Below, piece after piece: positions 15,801-24,875 of a DNA stretch of 64,000 nucleotides. Every line of letters begins with the position of its first letter. Position 1 is the first letter of the stretch. Source of the stretch: Actimicrobium antarcticum (lineage in GTDB: Bacteria > Pseudomonadota > Gammaproteobacteria > Burkholderiales > Burkholderiaceae_D); NCBI RefSeq assembly GCF_039536745.1, contig NZ_BAAAZE010000008.1, positions 558,001 through 622,000 of the forward strand, given 5' to 3'. Below the pieces are notes generated by a model that did no database searches, was not told the origin of the DNA, and saw nothing but the letters and a program-made list of their open reading frames with translations. The position numbers and the translations under genes are program-made.

Positions 15801-16229
15801 GTGTTTCAAGGCGCTTCGGCACTGAATCTCGATGCCAAGGGACGGATGTCAATTCCGGCCCGGCACCGTGACGCGCTGGCGTTGCAGTGCGAAGGTCGCG
15901 TCACGCTGACCAAGCACCCCCACGGTTGCCTGCTGTTTTTTCCTCGCCCTGTCTGGGAATTGCATCGTGAACAAATTGCGTCATGGCCGATGTCGGCACG
16001 CTCCTGGCAGCGGATTTTCCTGGGCAACGCGTCGGATGTGGATATGGACTCGGCCGGGCGGATCTTGATCGCTCCCGAATTGCGTACCGCCGTCGGGCTG
16101 TCACGTGACGTGATGCTTCTCGGAATGGGCAGCCATTTTGAAATCTGGGATGCGGCGAAGCTGGCGGAAAGTGAATCCGCTGCTGTTGCCAATGGCATGC
16201 CCGACGTATTGAACAATTTTTCCTTCTGA
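15801..16229 (+). CDS. mraZ: Transcriptional regulator MraZ
   Basis: DNA-binding regulator of the division/cell-wall cluster, forming a ring of SpoVT/AbrB-like domains. The 142-residue protein has two copies of the family motif, near residues 10-20 (LDAKGRMSIPARHR) and 80-95 (MDSAGRILIAPELR). The start is a GTG with AAGGGGAA upstream. The stop is 5 nt before rsmH. It probably represses its own operon through the boxes at 15645-15679. Confidence 0.97.
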   Translation: MFQGASALNLDAKGRMSIPARHRDALALQCEGRVTLTKHPHGCLLFFPRPVWELHREQIASWPMSARSWQRIFLGNASDVDMDSAGRILIAPELRTAVGLSRDVMLLGMGSHFEIWDAAKLAESESAAVANGMPDVLNNFSF

Positions 16230-16234
16230 CTGCC

Positions 16235-17224
16235 GTGACTAATTTGCAAGTGGTGCCCGAATGCCAGCCCGAAGGTCTGCCCGACTATCAGCACCGTACC
16301 GTGTTGCTGGAAGAAGCTATCGAGGCACTATCCCTGAGCGGTGCGCGCGCCGATGGTATCTACATTGATGGCACGTTCGGTCGCGGCGGCCATAGCCGCC
16401 TGATTCTGACGTCGCTGAGCGCCGCCGGGCGACTGATCGCGTTTGACAAGGACCCGCAGGCAATCGCGGCAGCAAGCCAGATCGCTGATCCGCGTTTTTG
16501 CATCGTCCATGACAGCTTCGCTACGCTGGACAGCGCATTGGCAGCCCGCAGTGTCGGTGCGGTCGATGGCGTGTTGCTGGACTTGGGTATTTCATCTCCG
16601 CAAGTCGATGACGCAACCCGGGGTTTCAGCTTCCGTGCTGATGGCCCGCTCGATATGCGCATGGACACCACCCGTGGCATGTCCGCCGCCGAATGGCTGG
16701 CTACCGAAACCGAAGAAAACATCGAGAAAGTGATTCGCAATTATGGGGAAGAACGGTTTGCTTTTCAGATTGCAAAGGCGATTGCTGCTAGCCGGACAGT
16801 CGCGCCAATTTCAAGCACACGACAGCTTGCCCAGATCGTGGCAGGCGCCGTCAAAACCCGCGAAAAGGGCAAGGACCCGGCTACTCGTACCTTTCAGGCT
16901 GTCCGGATTCACATCAATCAGGAGCTTGAAGCACTCGAAATAGTTCTGCAGCAAGCCTATGCACGCCTGGCCCCGCACGGGCGACTGGTCGTGATCAGCT
17001 TTCATTCGCTGGAAGACCGCATGGTCAAGCGCTTCATGGCATCCAAAGCCCATGTCGAGCAACCCGACCGGCGCCTGCCGATCCGCGCGGTAGATCTGCC
17101 GCAGCCCGAGATGATCCTGATTGCGAAGTGCAAGCCTTCCGCCGAGGAAGTCGCCGCCAATCCGCGCTCGCGCTCTGCCGTCATGCGCGTCGCGCAGCGC
17201 TTGCCTGCAGGGACGGCGCCATGA
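16235..17224 (+). CDS. rsmH: 16S rRNA (cytosine-1402-N4)-methyltransferase RsmH
   Basis: Methylates N4 of C1402 in 16S rRNA using SAM. The 329-residue protein has the family N-terminus HRTVLLEEAIEAL, the SAM-binding DGTFGRGGHS near residues 45-55, LLDLGISSPQVDD and RGFSFRADGPLDMRM in the middle, and ISFHSLEDRMVK in the C-terminal half. Start is GTG. The stop overlaps the ftsL start (ATGA). Confidence 0.97.
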   Translation: MTNLQVVPECQPEGLPDYQHRTVLLEEAIEALSLSGARADGIYIDGTFGRGGHSRLILTSLSAAGRLIAFDKDPQAIAAASQIADPRFCIVHDSFATLDSALAARSVGAVDGVLLDLGISSPQVDDATRGFSFRADGPLDMRMDTTRGMSAAEWLATETEENIEKVIRNYGEERFAFQIAKAIAASRTVAPISSTRQLAQIVAGAVKTREKGKDPATRTFQAVRIHINQELEALEIVLQQAYARLAPHGRLVVISFHSLEDRMVKRFMASKAHVEQPDRRLPIRAVDLPQPEMILIAKCKPSAEEVAANPRSRSAVMRVAQRLPAGTAP

Positions 17225-17493
17225 GCGGGCGGCTGAATCTGGTGATGACGATTCTGCTGGTGCTGTGCGCGTTGTCGCTGGTGAATGCGCAATATCAGGC
17301 GCGCCGCCTGTTTATCGAACTGGAAAGTGCCCAAGCGCTGGCACGTCAGCTCGATATCGAATGGTCACAGCTGCAGCTGGACCAATCCACGCTGGGCAAA
17401 CATGCCCGCATCGAAGCCATTGCCCGGCGCGACCTGAACATGGTCGCGCTGACGTCTGCACGGATTCAATACCTGACGGCGGGTGCCAAGTGA
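17221..17493 (+). CDS. ftsL: Cell division protein FtsL
   Basis: Bitopic divisome protein that pairs with FtsB and FtsQ and helps activate FtsWI. The 90-residue protein has a short cytoplasmic start, one membrane segment (about residues 5-23, LVMTILLVLCALSLVNAQY) and a periplasmic coiled coil rich in Glu, Gln and Leu (about 25-70). ATG at 17221 overlaps the rsmH stop; its own stop overlaps the ftsI GTG. Confidence 0.95.
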   Translation: MSGRLNLVMTILLVLCALSLVNAQYQARRLFIELESAQALARQLDIEWSQLQLDQSTLGKHARIEAIARRDLNMVALTSARIQYLTAGAK

Positions 17494-19271
17494 CGCGTCC
17501 GCCAAGCCGACATAGTGCCGCCGGTGCCCGGGTAGCCGCTGCCAAGGGCGTACCGTTTTCGACCAGCCCGGTGCTGGCGGTGAGACTGTCGGTCTGGCGT
17601 TCGCGTATCGTCCTGTTCGTGCTGTTTTCTGCCTTCGTGGCGCTGGCTGGTCGGGCACTGTGGCTGCAGGGAATTTCCACCGAATTCCTGCAGAAGCAGG
17701 GTGCCTCGCGCTATGCGCGCACGCTGGAATTGCCTGCCACACGCGGCAAGATCACCGACCGCAATGGTCTTGTGCTGGCGTCGTCGGTTCCTGTCAAGGC
17801 GATCTGGGCGATTCCGGATGATGTCCAGGAAGCGCCCAAGGCCAAACTGCAGCAGCTGGCGAAATTGCTCGACATGAGCGAGTCCGAGCTCAATCGCAAA
17901 CTTGATTCGGATCGCAACTTTGTATATCTGAAGCGCCAGGTCGAAAAAGAGACCTCCGACAAGATCGCCGCATTGATGATTCCGGGCATCGAAACCCGCA
18001 AGGAATACAAGCGCTTCTATCCCGAGGGCGACGTGATGGCGCACGTGGTTGGCTTCACGAATGTGGAAGACGCAGGCCAGGACGGGATGGAACTGTCATC
18101 GCAAAAAAGTCTGGCCGGCCGAGTGGGCAGCCGCCGTGTCATCAAGGACCGGCTTGGACGCATCGTCGAAGACATCGGTTCGATACGCGAGCCGCACGAT
18201 GGCAGCGACCTGACTTTGTCGATCGATAGCAAGATCCAGTACATTGCCTTCACGCAGCTCAAGGAAGCGGTCGAAAAATCGAAGGCGAAAGCCGGTGGCA
18301 TCGTCGTCCTCGATGTGAAAACGGGCGAAGTGCTGGCAATGGTTAATTTGCCGACGTACAACCCGAACGACCGTTCCATCCTGACGGGTGCGCAACTGCG
18401 CAACCGGGTTCTGACCGACACCTTCGAGCCGGGCTCGACGCTCAAGCCGTTCACGATTGCCCTGTCGCTCGACACCGGTCGCATCAAGCCGTCGACCACG
18501 TTCCAGACCTCGCCCGGAAAAATGACCATCGGCACCGCCACCATCGGCGACTCGCATGCGCATGGCATCCTGACCGTCTCACAGATCATCCAGAAGTCAT
18601 CCAACATCGGCACCGCAAAAATTGCCTTGCAGATGCCGCCGCAGGAAATGTGGGAAATGTTCACCACGGTCGGATTCGGTCAGCAGCCAAAGCTCGGCTT
18701 CCCCGGCGCGGTAGCCGGCCGAGTGCGCTCGTTCAAGACCTGGCGTCCGATCGAACAGGCCACCATGAGCTATGGCCACGGAATTTCCGTGTCGCTGATC
18801 CAGTTGGCGCGTTCCTACATGATCTTCGCCCGCAATGGCGACCTGATTCCGCTGTCCTTTTCGAAGGTGACCAAGCCGCCCGTCAGCCAGCATGTCATCT
18901 CTGAAAAGACCGCACAGGAAATGCGCGTGATGCTGGAGTCGGTAGTGGGGCCGGAAGGCACTGCCGCCAAGGCACAAGTGCCCGGATACCGCGTCGGCGG
19001 CAAGACCGGAACCGCCTTGAAGGTCGTCGGTGGCCGCTACGTCAACAAGTACGTAGCCTCGTTTGTCGGCATCGCGCCGATGTCGAATCCACGCATCATC
19101 GTCGCCGTCATGGTCGATGAACCGACTGCCTATGGCCATTACGGCGGCGATGTCGCTGCGCCGGTGTTTGCCACGGTCACGGCGAACGTCTTGCGGGCAC
19201 TGAACGTGCCGCCAGACTCGTCGGTCACGCAGATCGTGATTCCTGATAATCCGCTTCAGGAGAGCTTGTGA
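17490..19271 (+). CDS. ftsI: Peptidoglycan D,D-transpeptidase FtsI (PBP3)
   Basis: Septal transpeptidase that cross-links peptidoglycan with FtsW. The 593-residue protein has an N-terminal membrane segment (about residues 35-55), a PBP dimerisation/pedestal domain, and a transpeptidase domain with nucleophile S316 in STLK, then SSN and KTGTA (K505). Start is GTG at 17490 in a GTGA overlap with the ftsL stop; the frame is open upstream but that part lies inside rsmH and ftsL. The next gene, murE, again overlaps by GTGA. Confidence 0.97.
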   Translation: MTRPPSRHSAAGARVAAAKGVPFSTSPVLAVRLSVWRSRIVLFVLFSAFVALAGRALWLQGISTEFLQKQGASRYARTLELPATRGKITDRNGLVLASSVPVKAIWAIPDDVQEAPKAKLQQLAKLLDMSESELNRKLDSDRNFVYLKRQVEKETSDKIAALMIPGIETRKEYKRFYPEGDVMAHVVGFTNVEDAGQDGMELSSQKSLAGRVGSRRVIKDRLGRIVEDIGSIREPHDGSDLTLSIDSKIQYIAFTQLKEAVEKSKAKAGGIVVLDVKTGEVLAMVNLPTYNPNDRSILTGAQLRNRVLTDTFEPGSTLKPFTIALSLDTGRIKPSTTFQTSPGKMTIGTATIGDSHAHGILTVSQIIQKSSNIGTAKIALQMPPQEMWEMFTTVGFGQQPKLGFPGAVAGRVRSFKTWRPIEQATMSYGHGISVSLIQLARSYMIFARNGDLIPLSFSKVTKPPVSQHVISEKTAQEMRVMLESVVGPEGTAAKAQVPGYRVGGKTGTALKVVGGRYVNKYVASFVGIAPMSNPRIIVAVMVDEPTAYGHYGGDVAAPVFATVTANVLRALNVPPDSSVTQIVIPDNPLQESL

Positions 19272-20818
19272 ACACCGCACCTGACATGACCCCTGAACAA
19301 ATCGTTGCCTGGTTGCGCGCATTGGCGCCAGCCGCCGAGCTGTCTTCCGACTCGCGCCAGATCAGTGCCGGGGACGTGTTCGTGGCGTATCCCGGTGACG
19401 CCGCCGATGGTCGCCAGTTCATCGACGATGCGATCGAGCGTGGCGCCGTCGCGGTACTGGTCGAGGCAGACAATGTCAGCCCGGACCGCCAGAACGCCGT
19501 GCCGATGCTGCTCGTTGCCAATTTGAAGGCGTGTGCCGGCATCATCGCCAGCCTGTGGTACCAGACATCGGATGCCGACCTGTTTTCTGTGGCGGTGACG
19601 GGCACCAACGGCAAGACCTCGTGCAGTCAGTGGCTGGCCAGTGCGCTGTCGCGCCTCGCTGGTCCGGGTGCCGTCATCGGTACCCTAGGCACGGGCCTGT
19701 TCCGGCGCGGCATGGCCGAGCAATTTGCCCAGACCGGTTACACCACGCCAGATGCGGTGCTGCTGCAGCGCCGGCTGCGCGACTTGCAGCAGGTCGGTGC
19801 CACCTCGCTGGCGATCGAAGCCTCGTCCATCGGACTGGATCAGGGCCGACTCAATGGCCTGCATGTCGACGTGGCGCTCTTTACCAATTTCACCCGCGAT
19901 CATCTGGATTATCACGGCGACATGGCGGCTTATGAAGCCGCCAAGACTGCGCTGTTCGATTGGCCCGGCCTGCAGCACGTCGTCCTGAACCTCGACGATG
20001 CGATGGGATTGCGACTGCTGGCGCATGTGCAAAAGACCGCGCCGCAGGTGGCCATCACCGGTTATTCGCTCCACGGTGTCGGCTTCCCGGGGCTGGAAAG
20101 TGTGCGTGCCACCGAGATCCGCACCAGCCATGCCGGTACCAGTTTTCAGCTGACGACCTCCACCGGAACCATGCTCGTCAAGACCCGTCTGGTGGGCAAT
20201 TTCAATGTCAGCAATGTGCTTGGCATCATTGGTGTGTTGCTGGGCAAGGGCCATGCATTGCGCGCCACGGTGGATGCGATCGAAGCACTCACTGCCGTGC
20301 CGGGCCGCATGCAGCAATTCGGTGGCCAGGATGCGCCGCTGGTCGTGATTGATTACGCCCACACGCCCGATGCCCTCGAAAAAACCCTGGCGGCTCTGCG
20401 ACAAGTCGCCCTGCAACGGCACGGCAAATTGTGGTGCATCTTCGGTTGCGGTGGCGACCGCGATCCCGGCAAGCGGCCGCAAATGGGGGCGGTTGCGATG
20501 GCCGCCGATGAAGTCATTCTGACCAGCGACAACCCGCGCAACGAAGCGCCGGAGCACATCATTGCGCAGACCTTGCAGGGCATGGGTTCCGCCGATGACG
20601 GATCGACCACACCACCGATCCCGCAAGTCATCGAAGACCGCGCCGCCGCCATCCTGCGGGCAGTGCGCCATGCCGGCAAGGCGGACGTGATTTTGCTGGC
20701 CGGTAAAGGCCACGAAAATTACCAGGAGATTCGCGGCAAGAAATTGCCCTTTCTGGACGCCGATCACGCCGCACTGGCCCTGGCAACCCGCGCGACCTCA
20801 AAAGGGAGCCGGCAATGA
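19268..20818 (+). CDS. murE: UDP-MurNAc-L-Ala-D-Glu:meso-DAP ligase MurE
   Basis: Adds meso-diaminopimelate to the peptidoglycan precursor. The 516-residue Mur ligase has an N-terminal UDP-binding domain, the central ATP-binding motif GTNGKTS near residue 113, and a C-terminal domain with SDNPRNEAP, the DNPR motif that selects meso-DAP over lysine. Start is GTG at 19268 overlapping the ftsI stop. Confidence 0.97.
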   Translation: MNTAPDMTPEQIVAWLRALAPAAELSSDSRQISAGDVFVAYPGDAADGRQFIDDAIERGAVAVLVEADNVSPDRQNAVPMLLVANLKACAGIIASLWYQTSDADLFSVAVTGTNGKTSCSQWLASALSRLAGPGAVIGTLGTGLFRRGMAEQFAQTGYTTPDAVLLQRRLRDLQQVGATSLAIEASSIGLDQGRLNGLHVDVALFTNFTRDHLDYHGDMAAYEAAKTALFDWPGLQHVVLNLDDAMGLRLLAHVQKTAPQVAITGYSLHGVGFPGLESVRATEIRTSHAGTSFQLTTSTGTMLVKTRLVGNFNVSNVLGIIGVLLGKGHALRATVDAIEALTAVPGRMQQFGGQDAPLVVIDYAHTPDALEKTLAALRQVALQRHGKLWCIFGCGGDRDPGKRPQMGAVAMAADEVILTSDNPRNEAPEHIIAQTLQGMGSADDGSTTPPIPQVIEDRAAAILRAVRHAGKADVILLAGKGHENYQEIRGKKLPFLDADHAALALATRATSKGSRQ

Positions 20819-22194
20819 TGCAATCGACCCTGTTTGCCGTGCAGCCAGCGATTACCGGCGCGTTCGCCCGGACCGACGCGTCGTTCGCCGGCGTCTCGAC
20901 CGATAGCCGCACTGCACCGGCCGGTTGCCTCTTCGTTGCCTTGCGCGGTGAAAAATTCGACGCCCACCAGTACATGGATAGACTCTCTGCACGCGGCGTC
21001 GCGGCTGTCGTGGTCGAGCAGATTCCGCCCGGCCTGATGATTCCGGCATTGGTTGTGCCCGACACGCGTCTGGCACTGGCCGCGCTCGCTGCCCATTGGC
21101 GTAAGCAGTTTTCGGTGCCGGTGATCGGCGTCACCGGCAGCAACGGCAAGACCACCGTCAAGGAAATGCTCAGCGCCATCCTGGACGCCGCTGTCGGTGC
21201 CGGACAGTTTCTGGCCACGCGCGGCAACCTGAACAATGACATCGGCGTGCCGCTCACCGTGCTGCGTCTGGATACCGCTTGCCGGGCTGCCGTGATCGAA
21301 CTGGGCATGAACCATCCCGGCGAAATCGCCCAGCTGGCGGCGATCGCGCAGCCGAGCGTCGGGCTGGTCAACAACGCCCAGCGCGAGCATCAGGAATTCA
21401 TGGTCAGCGTCGAGGCCGTCGCAATAGAAAACGGTGCCGTCATCAGTACGTTGCCGGTCAACGGCATTGCGGTATTTCCGGCCGATGATCCGTACACGCA
21501 GCTCTGGCGCGACTGTGCTGCCAGCATCGGCCAGCGCACCGTGATGACCTTCGGCCTGAATGCCGAAGCCGATGTCAGTTGTACCTGGCAGGCCAACGGT
21601 TTCGGTAGCGATCTGCAGGTGCGTGCGGGCCGGCAGACCTTCGATGTGGTGCTTGCCGCTGCCGGCCAGCACAACGTGCGCAATGCATTGGCGGCGATCA
21701 CCTGTGCGCTGGCGATTGGTATCGACACGGACGCCATCCGCCGCGGACTGGCTGCGTTCTCGCCGGTCCATGGCCGCCTGCAGCGCAAGTCGGCGGCCAA
21801 CGGTGCCCAGCTCATCGATGACACCTACAACGCCAATCCGGATTCCGTGCGCGCTGCCATCGACGTGTTGGCGCAGTCTTCTGCGCCGCGCATCCTGGTG
21901 CTGGGCGATATGGGCGAAGTCGGTAACGATGGTCGCCAGTATCACGAGGAAGTCGGCGCCTACGCCCGCACTCGCGGTATCGGTTACCTGTACACGCTGG
22001 GAACGCTGGCGCAACACAGCAGCAGCGCATTCGGCATTCCTTCCCAACATTTCAATGACATCGACGCGCTGCAACAAGCACTCGACGCCGTTGTCTCACC
22101 CGATTCCACCGTCCTGGTGAAGGGCTCGCGTTTCATGCAAATGGAACGTGTGGTCGCTCACCTCGCCGGTCACTCCGCACAGGACGCACACTGA
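20815..22194 (+). CDS. murF: UDP-MurNAc-tripeptide:D-Ala-D-Ala ligase MurF
   Basis: Final cytoplasmic step of the UDP-MurNAc-pentapeptide pathway, adding D-Ala-D-Ala. The 459-residue protein has the ATP motif VTGSNGKTTVKEM near residue 106, the ELGMNHPGEI segment and the C-terminal DDTYNANPDS motif typical of MurF. The ATG overlaps the murE stop as ATGATG. Confidence 0.97.
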   Translation: MMQSTLFAVQPAITGAFARTDASFAGVSTDSRTAPAGCLFVALRGEKFDAHQYMDRLSARGVAAVVVEQIPPGLMIPALVVPDTRLALAALAAHWRKQFSVPVIGVTGSNGKTTVKEMLSAILDAAVGAGQFLATRGNLNNDIGVPLTVLRLDTACRAAVIELGMNHPGEIAQLAAIAQPSVGLVNNAQREHQEFMVSVEAVAIENGAVISTLPVNGIAVFPADDPYTQLWRDCAASIGQRTVMTFGLNAEADVSCTWQANGFGSDLQVRAGRQTFDVVLAAAGQHNVRNALAAITCALAIGIDTDAIRRGLAAFSPVHGRLQRKSAANGAQLIDDTYNANPDSVRAAIDVLAQSSAPRILVLGDMGEVGNDGRQYHEEVGAYARTRGIGYLYTLGTLAQHSSSAFGIPSQHFNDIDALQQALDAVVSPDSTVLVKGSRFMQMERVVAHLAGHSAQDAH

Positions 22195-22195
22195 C

Positions 22196-23365
22196 ATGCT
22201 GCTATGGTTAGCCCAATATTTTCAACAGGAACTCGGCCCGCTGCGGGTCTTCAACTTCATCACGTTCAGGGCGGCCTTTGCCACCATGACCGCGCTGGCG
22301 ATCGGCCTGATCGCCGGTCCTGCCGTCATTCGCATGCTGGCCCGGCTGAAGGTCGGCCAGGCGGTGCGCCATGATGGTCCGCAAACCCATCTGATCAAAA
22401 ACGGCACACCCACCATGGGCGGCTTGCTGATCCTGATCTCGATCGGTATTTCCACCTTGCTGTGGGCGGATCTGAGCAACCGTTTCATCTGGCCGGTGCT
22501 GGTCGTGACTCTGGGTTTCGGCGCCATCGGCTGGGTCGATGATTACCGCAAGGTGGTCTACAAAGACCCGAACGGCATGCCATCGCGCGAAAAATATTTC
22601 TGGCAATCGCTGATCGGTATTGCCGCCGCGCTGTATCTGGCGTTCTCCGTGTCGGCCCCCAGCACCGCCCAGTTCTGGGAACTGTTCGTGGCCTGGATCA
22701 GGTCGGGTTTCAGCATGGACCTGCCACCCAAGGCCGACCTGATCGTGCCGTTCTTCAAGACCATCAGCTATCCGCTGGGTGTCTGGGGCTTCATCGCCCT
22801 GACGTACTTTGTCATCGTCGGCACCAGCAATGCGGTCAACCTGACCGATGGGCTGGATGGCCTGGCGATCATGCCGACCGTGATGGTCGGCACCGCGCTG
22901 GGGATTTTTGCCTACCTCACAGGTAGCGCCTCGTACTCAAAATACCTGTTCATCCCGCACATCCCGGGCGCCGGCGAACTGCTGATTTTTTGTGGTGCGA
23001 TGGCGGGGGCCGGACTGGCCTTCCTCTGGTACAACGCGCATCCGGCACAAGTGTTCATGGGCGACGTTGGCGCACTGGCGCTCGGCGGCGCACTCGGCAC
23101 CATCGCCGTCATCGTGCGGCAGGAAATCGTGCTGTTCATCATGGGTGGCATCTTCGTGGTCGAGACGCTGTCAGTGATGCTGCAAGTGATTTATTTCAAG
23201 TACACGAAAAAGCGTTTCGGCACCGGCAGGCGGGTCTTGCTGATGGCGCCGCTGCACCACCATTTCGAACAAAAAGGCTGGAAAGAAACCCAGGTCGTCG
23301 TGCGCTTCTGGATCATCACGATGATGCTGGTGCTGTTCGGCCTGTCCACCCTGAAATTACGCTGA
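22196..23365 (+). CDS. mraY: Phospho-MurNAc-pentapeptide transferase MraY
   Basis: Inner-membrane enzyme that transfers phospho-MurNAc-pentapeptide to undecaprenyl phosphate to make lipid I. The 389-residue protein has about ten membrane segments, with GWVDDYRK, the active-site NLTDGLDGLA and PLHHHFEQKGWKE near the C-terminus. ATG at 22196 is one base after the murF stop; an open extension upstream lies inside murF. Confidence 0.97.
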   Translation: MLLWLAQYFQQELGPLRVFNFITFRAAFATMTALAIGLIAGPAVIRMLARLKVGQAVRHDGPQTHLIKNGTPTMGGLLILISIGISTLLWADLSNRFIWPVLVVTLGFGAIGWVDDYRKVVYKDPNGMPSREKYFWQSLIGIAAALYLAFSVSAPSTAQFWELFVAWIRSGFSMDLPPKADLIVPFFKTISYPLGVWGFIALTYFVIVGTSNAVNLTDGLDGLAIMPTVMVGTALGIFAYLTGSASYSKYLFIPHIPGAGELLIFCGAMAGAGLAFLWYNAHPAQVFMGDVGALALGGALGTIAVIVRQEIVLFIMGGIFVVETLSVMLQVIYFKYTKKRFGTGRRVLLMAPLHHHFEQKGWKETQVVVRFWIITMMLVLFGLSTLKLR

Positions 23366-23367
23366 CC

Positions 23368-23394
23368 ATGAAAGGCAACGGCAAGCGACCATGA
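23368..23394 (+). other. Eight-codon mini-ORF between mraY and murD
   Basis: ATG at 23368 encodes MKGNGKRP and its TGA (23392-23394) overlaps the murD ATG as ATGA. It starts 2 nt after the mraY stop. murD has no clear ribosome binding site of its own, so this could serve translational coupling. That is inference from layout. Confidence 0.3.
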
Positions 23395-24875
23395 ATTACG
23401 CAGGCAAACAGGTACTGGTGCTCGGGCTCGGTGAGTCGGGACTGGCAATGGCATTGTGGCTGGCTCGCTGCGGCGCAAGCCTGCGCGTGGCCGATACCCG
23501 CGCCATGCCGCAGCGCCTGGCTGCGTTGCGCGAGGCCGTGCCGCAAGTCGACTTCCGTGCAGGTCCGTTCACCGCCGCGCTGCTCGACCAGATCGATCTC
23601 GTCGCGGTCAGTCCGGGTCTGGCACCGGGACGCGAGCTGGCGGAGATTTTGCCTGCGGCGACCGCACTGGCGATTCCGGTGTGGGGTGAGATCGAACTCT
23701 TCGCACAAGCACTGGCCAGCCTGCGCGACACGCAAGCCCACACGCCGAAACTGATCGCCATTACCGGCACCAACGGCAAGACCACGGTCACCAGCCTGAC
23801 CGGATTGCTGTGCCAGCGCGCCGGACTGAGCGTGCAGGTGGCGGGCAATATCAGTCCGTCGGCGCTTGATGTGCTGCGCGGCTGCCTTGACAGCAACAGC
23901 CTGCCGCAAGTCTGGGTGCTCGAACTGTCGAGTTTCCAGTTGCACACCACGCACAGCCTGCAGGCCGATGCTGCGACGGTACTCAATATTTCGCAGGACC
24001 ATCTCGACTGGCATGGCGACATGGCGGCCTACGTGGCGGACAAGGCGCGCATTTTTGGCGCGGGCACGATACGCATACTGAACCGCGACGATGCCACCGT
24101 GCTGCAGATGAACGCACCCGGCGCGACCGTCATCACCTTCGGCAGCGACGAAGCGCAGGCGCCGGACTGCTTCGGCCTGCTGCAGGAAAGCGGCATGCAA
24201 TGGCTGGCCCTGGCGGTCGCCGCAGAATCCGAAAAAAAGCGCGCCAGAAAAGGCGTGGTCGAGATCCCGGAAGTCAGCAGCAATCGCCTGATGCCAACCG
24301 ACGCCCTGAAAATTCGCGGACAGCACAACGCGCTCAATGCACTGGCTGCCTTGGCACTCTGCCGCGCCATCGGCTTGCCGCTGGCGCCGTTGCTGCATGG
24401 CTTGCGTGACTATCACGGCGAGCCGCATCGGGTCGAACTGGTGATGGCCTTTGGCGATGTCGCGTATTACGACGACAGCAAAGGCACCAACGTCGGTGCC
24501 ACGGTTGCTGCAATCAATGGCCTGGGCATGCAGCAGCAGGGCAAGCTGGTGCTGATCGCCGGTGGTGATGGCAAAGGGCAGGATTTCAGTCCGCTGGCCG
24601 CGCCGGTCGCGCGCCATGCGCGCGCGGTCGTGTTGATCGGCAAGGACGCGGCGGCGCTGCGGCTGGCGCTGGGCAATCGTGTCGAGCTGATCGACTGCAG
24701 CACGCTGGAAGAGGCCGTCGAACGCGCCGCCGCGCTGGCGCAGGCAGGCGACGCGGTCCTGCTGTCACCGGCCTGTGCCAGCCTCGATATGTTCCGCAAT
24801 TATGCGCACCGCGCCGATGTGTTCGTTGCGGCGGTGCGTGAGCTGGCGCTGTCGCGCGGCGAGGTGGTGTTATGA
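23391..24875 (+). CDS. murD: UDP-MurNAc-L-Ala:D-Glu ligase MurD
   Basis: Adds D-glutamate to UDP-MurNAc-L-Ala. The 494-residue protein has a Rossmann-like N-terminus (VLVLGLGESGLAMA), the ATP motif ITGTNGKTTVTSL near residue 125, and a C-terminal domain with YYDDSKGTN and LIAGGDGKGQDF. It is somewhat longer than E. coli MurD (438), with extra residues around 275-290 (EKKRARKG). It follows mraY by 25 nt and overlaps ftsW by 4 nt. Confidence 0.97.
   Translation: MNYAGKQVLVLGLGESGLAMALWLARCGASLRVADTRAMPQRLAALREAVPQVDFRAGPFTAALLDQIDLVAVSPGLAPGRELAEILPAATALAIPVWGEIELFAQALASLRDTQAHTPKLIAITGTNGKTTVTSLTGLLCQRAGLSVQVAGNISPSALDVLRGCLDSNSLPQVWVLELSSFQLHTTHSLQADAATVLNISQDHLDWHGDMAAYVADKARIFGAGTIRILNRDDATVLQMNAPGATVITFGSDEAQAPDCFGLLQESGMQWLALAVAAESEKKRARKGVVEIPEVSSNRLMPTDALKIRGQHNALNALAALALCRAIGLPLAPLLHGLRDYHGEPHRVELVMAFGDVAYYDDSKGTNVGATVAAINGLGMQQQGKLVLIAGGDGKGQDFSPLAAPVARHARAVVLIGKDAAALRLALGNRVELIDCSTLEEAVERAAALAQAGDAVLLSPACASLDMFRNYAHRADVFVAAVRELALSRGEVVL

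Noticed and set aside
20764..22077. 437-codon minus-strand frame opposite murF
   Set aside because: Antisense to murF, no domain or ribosome binding site, pseudo-repetitive Gly/Arg/His content.
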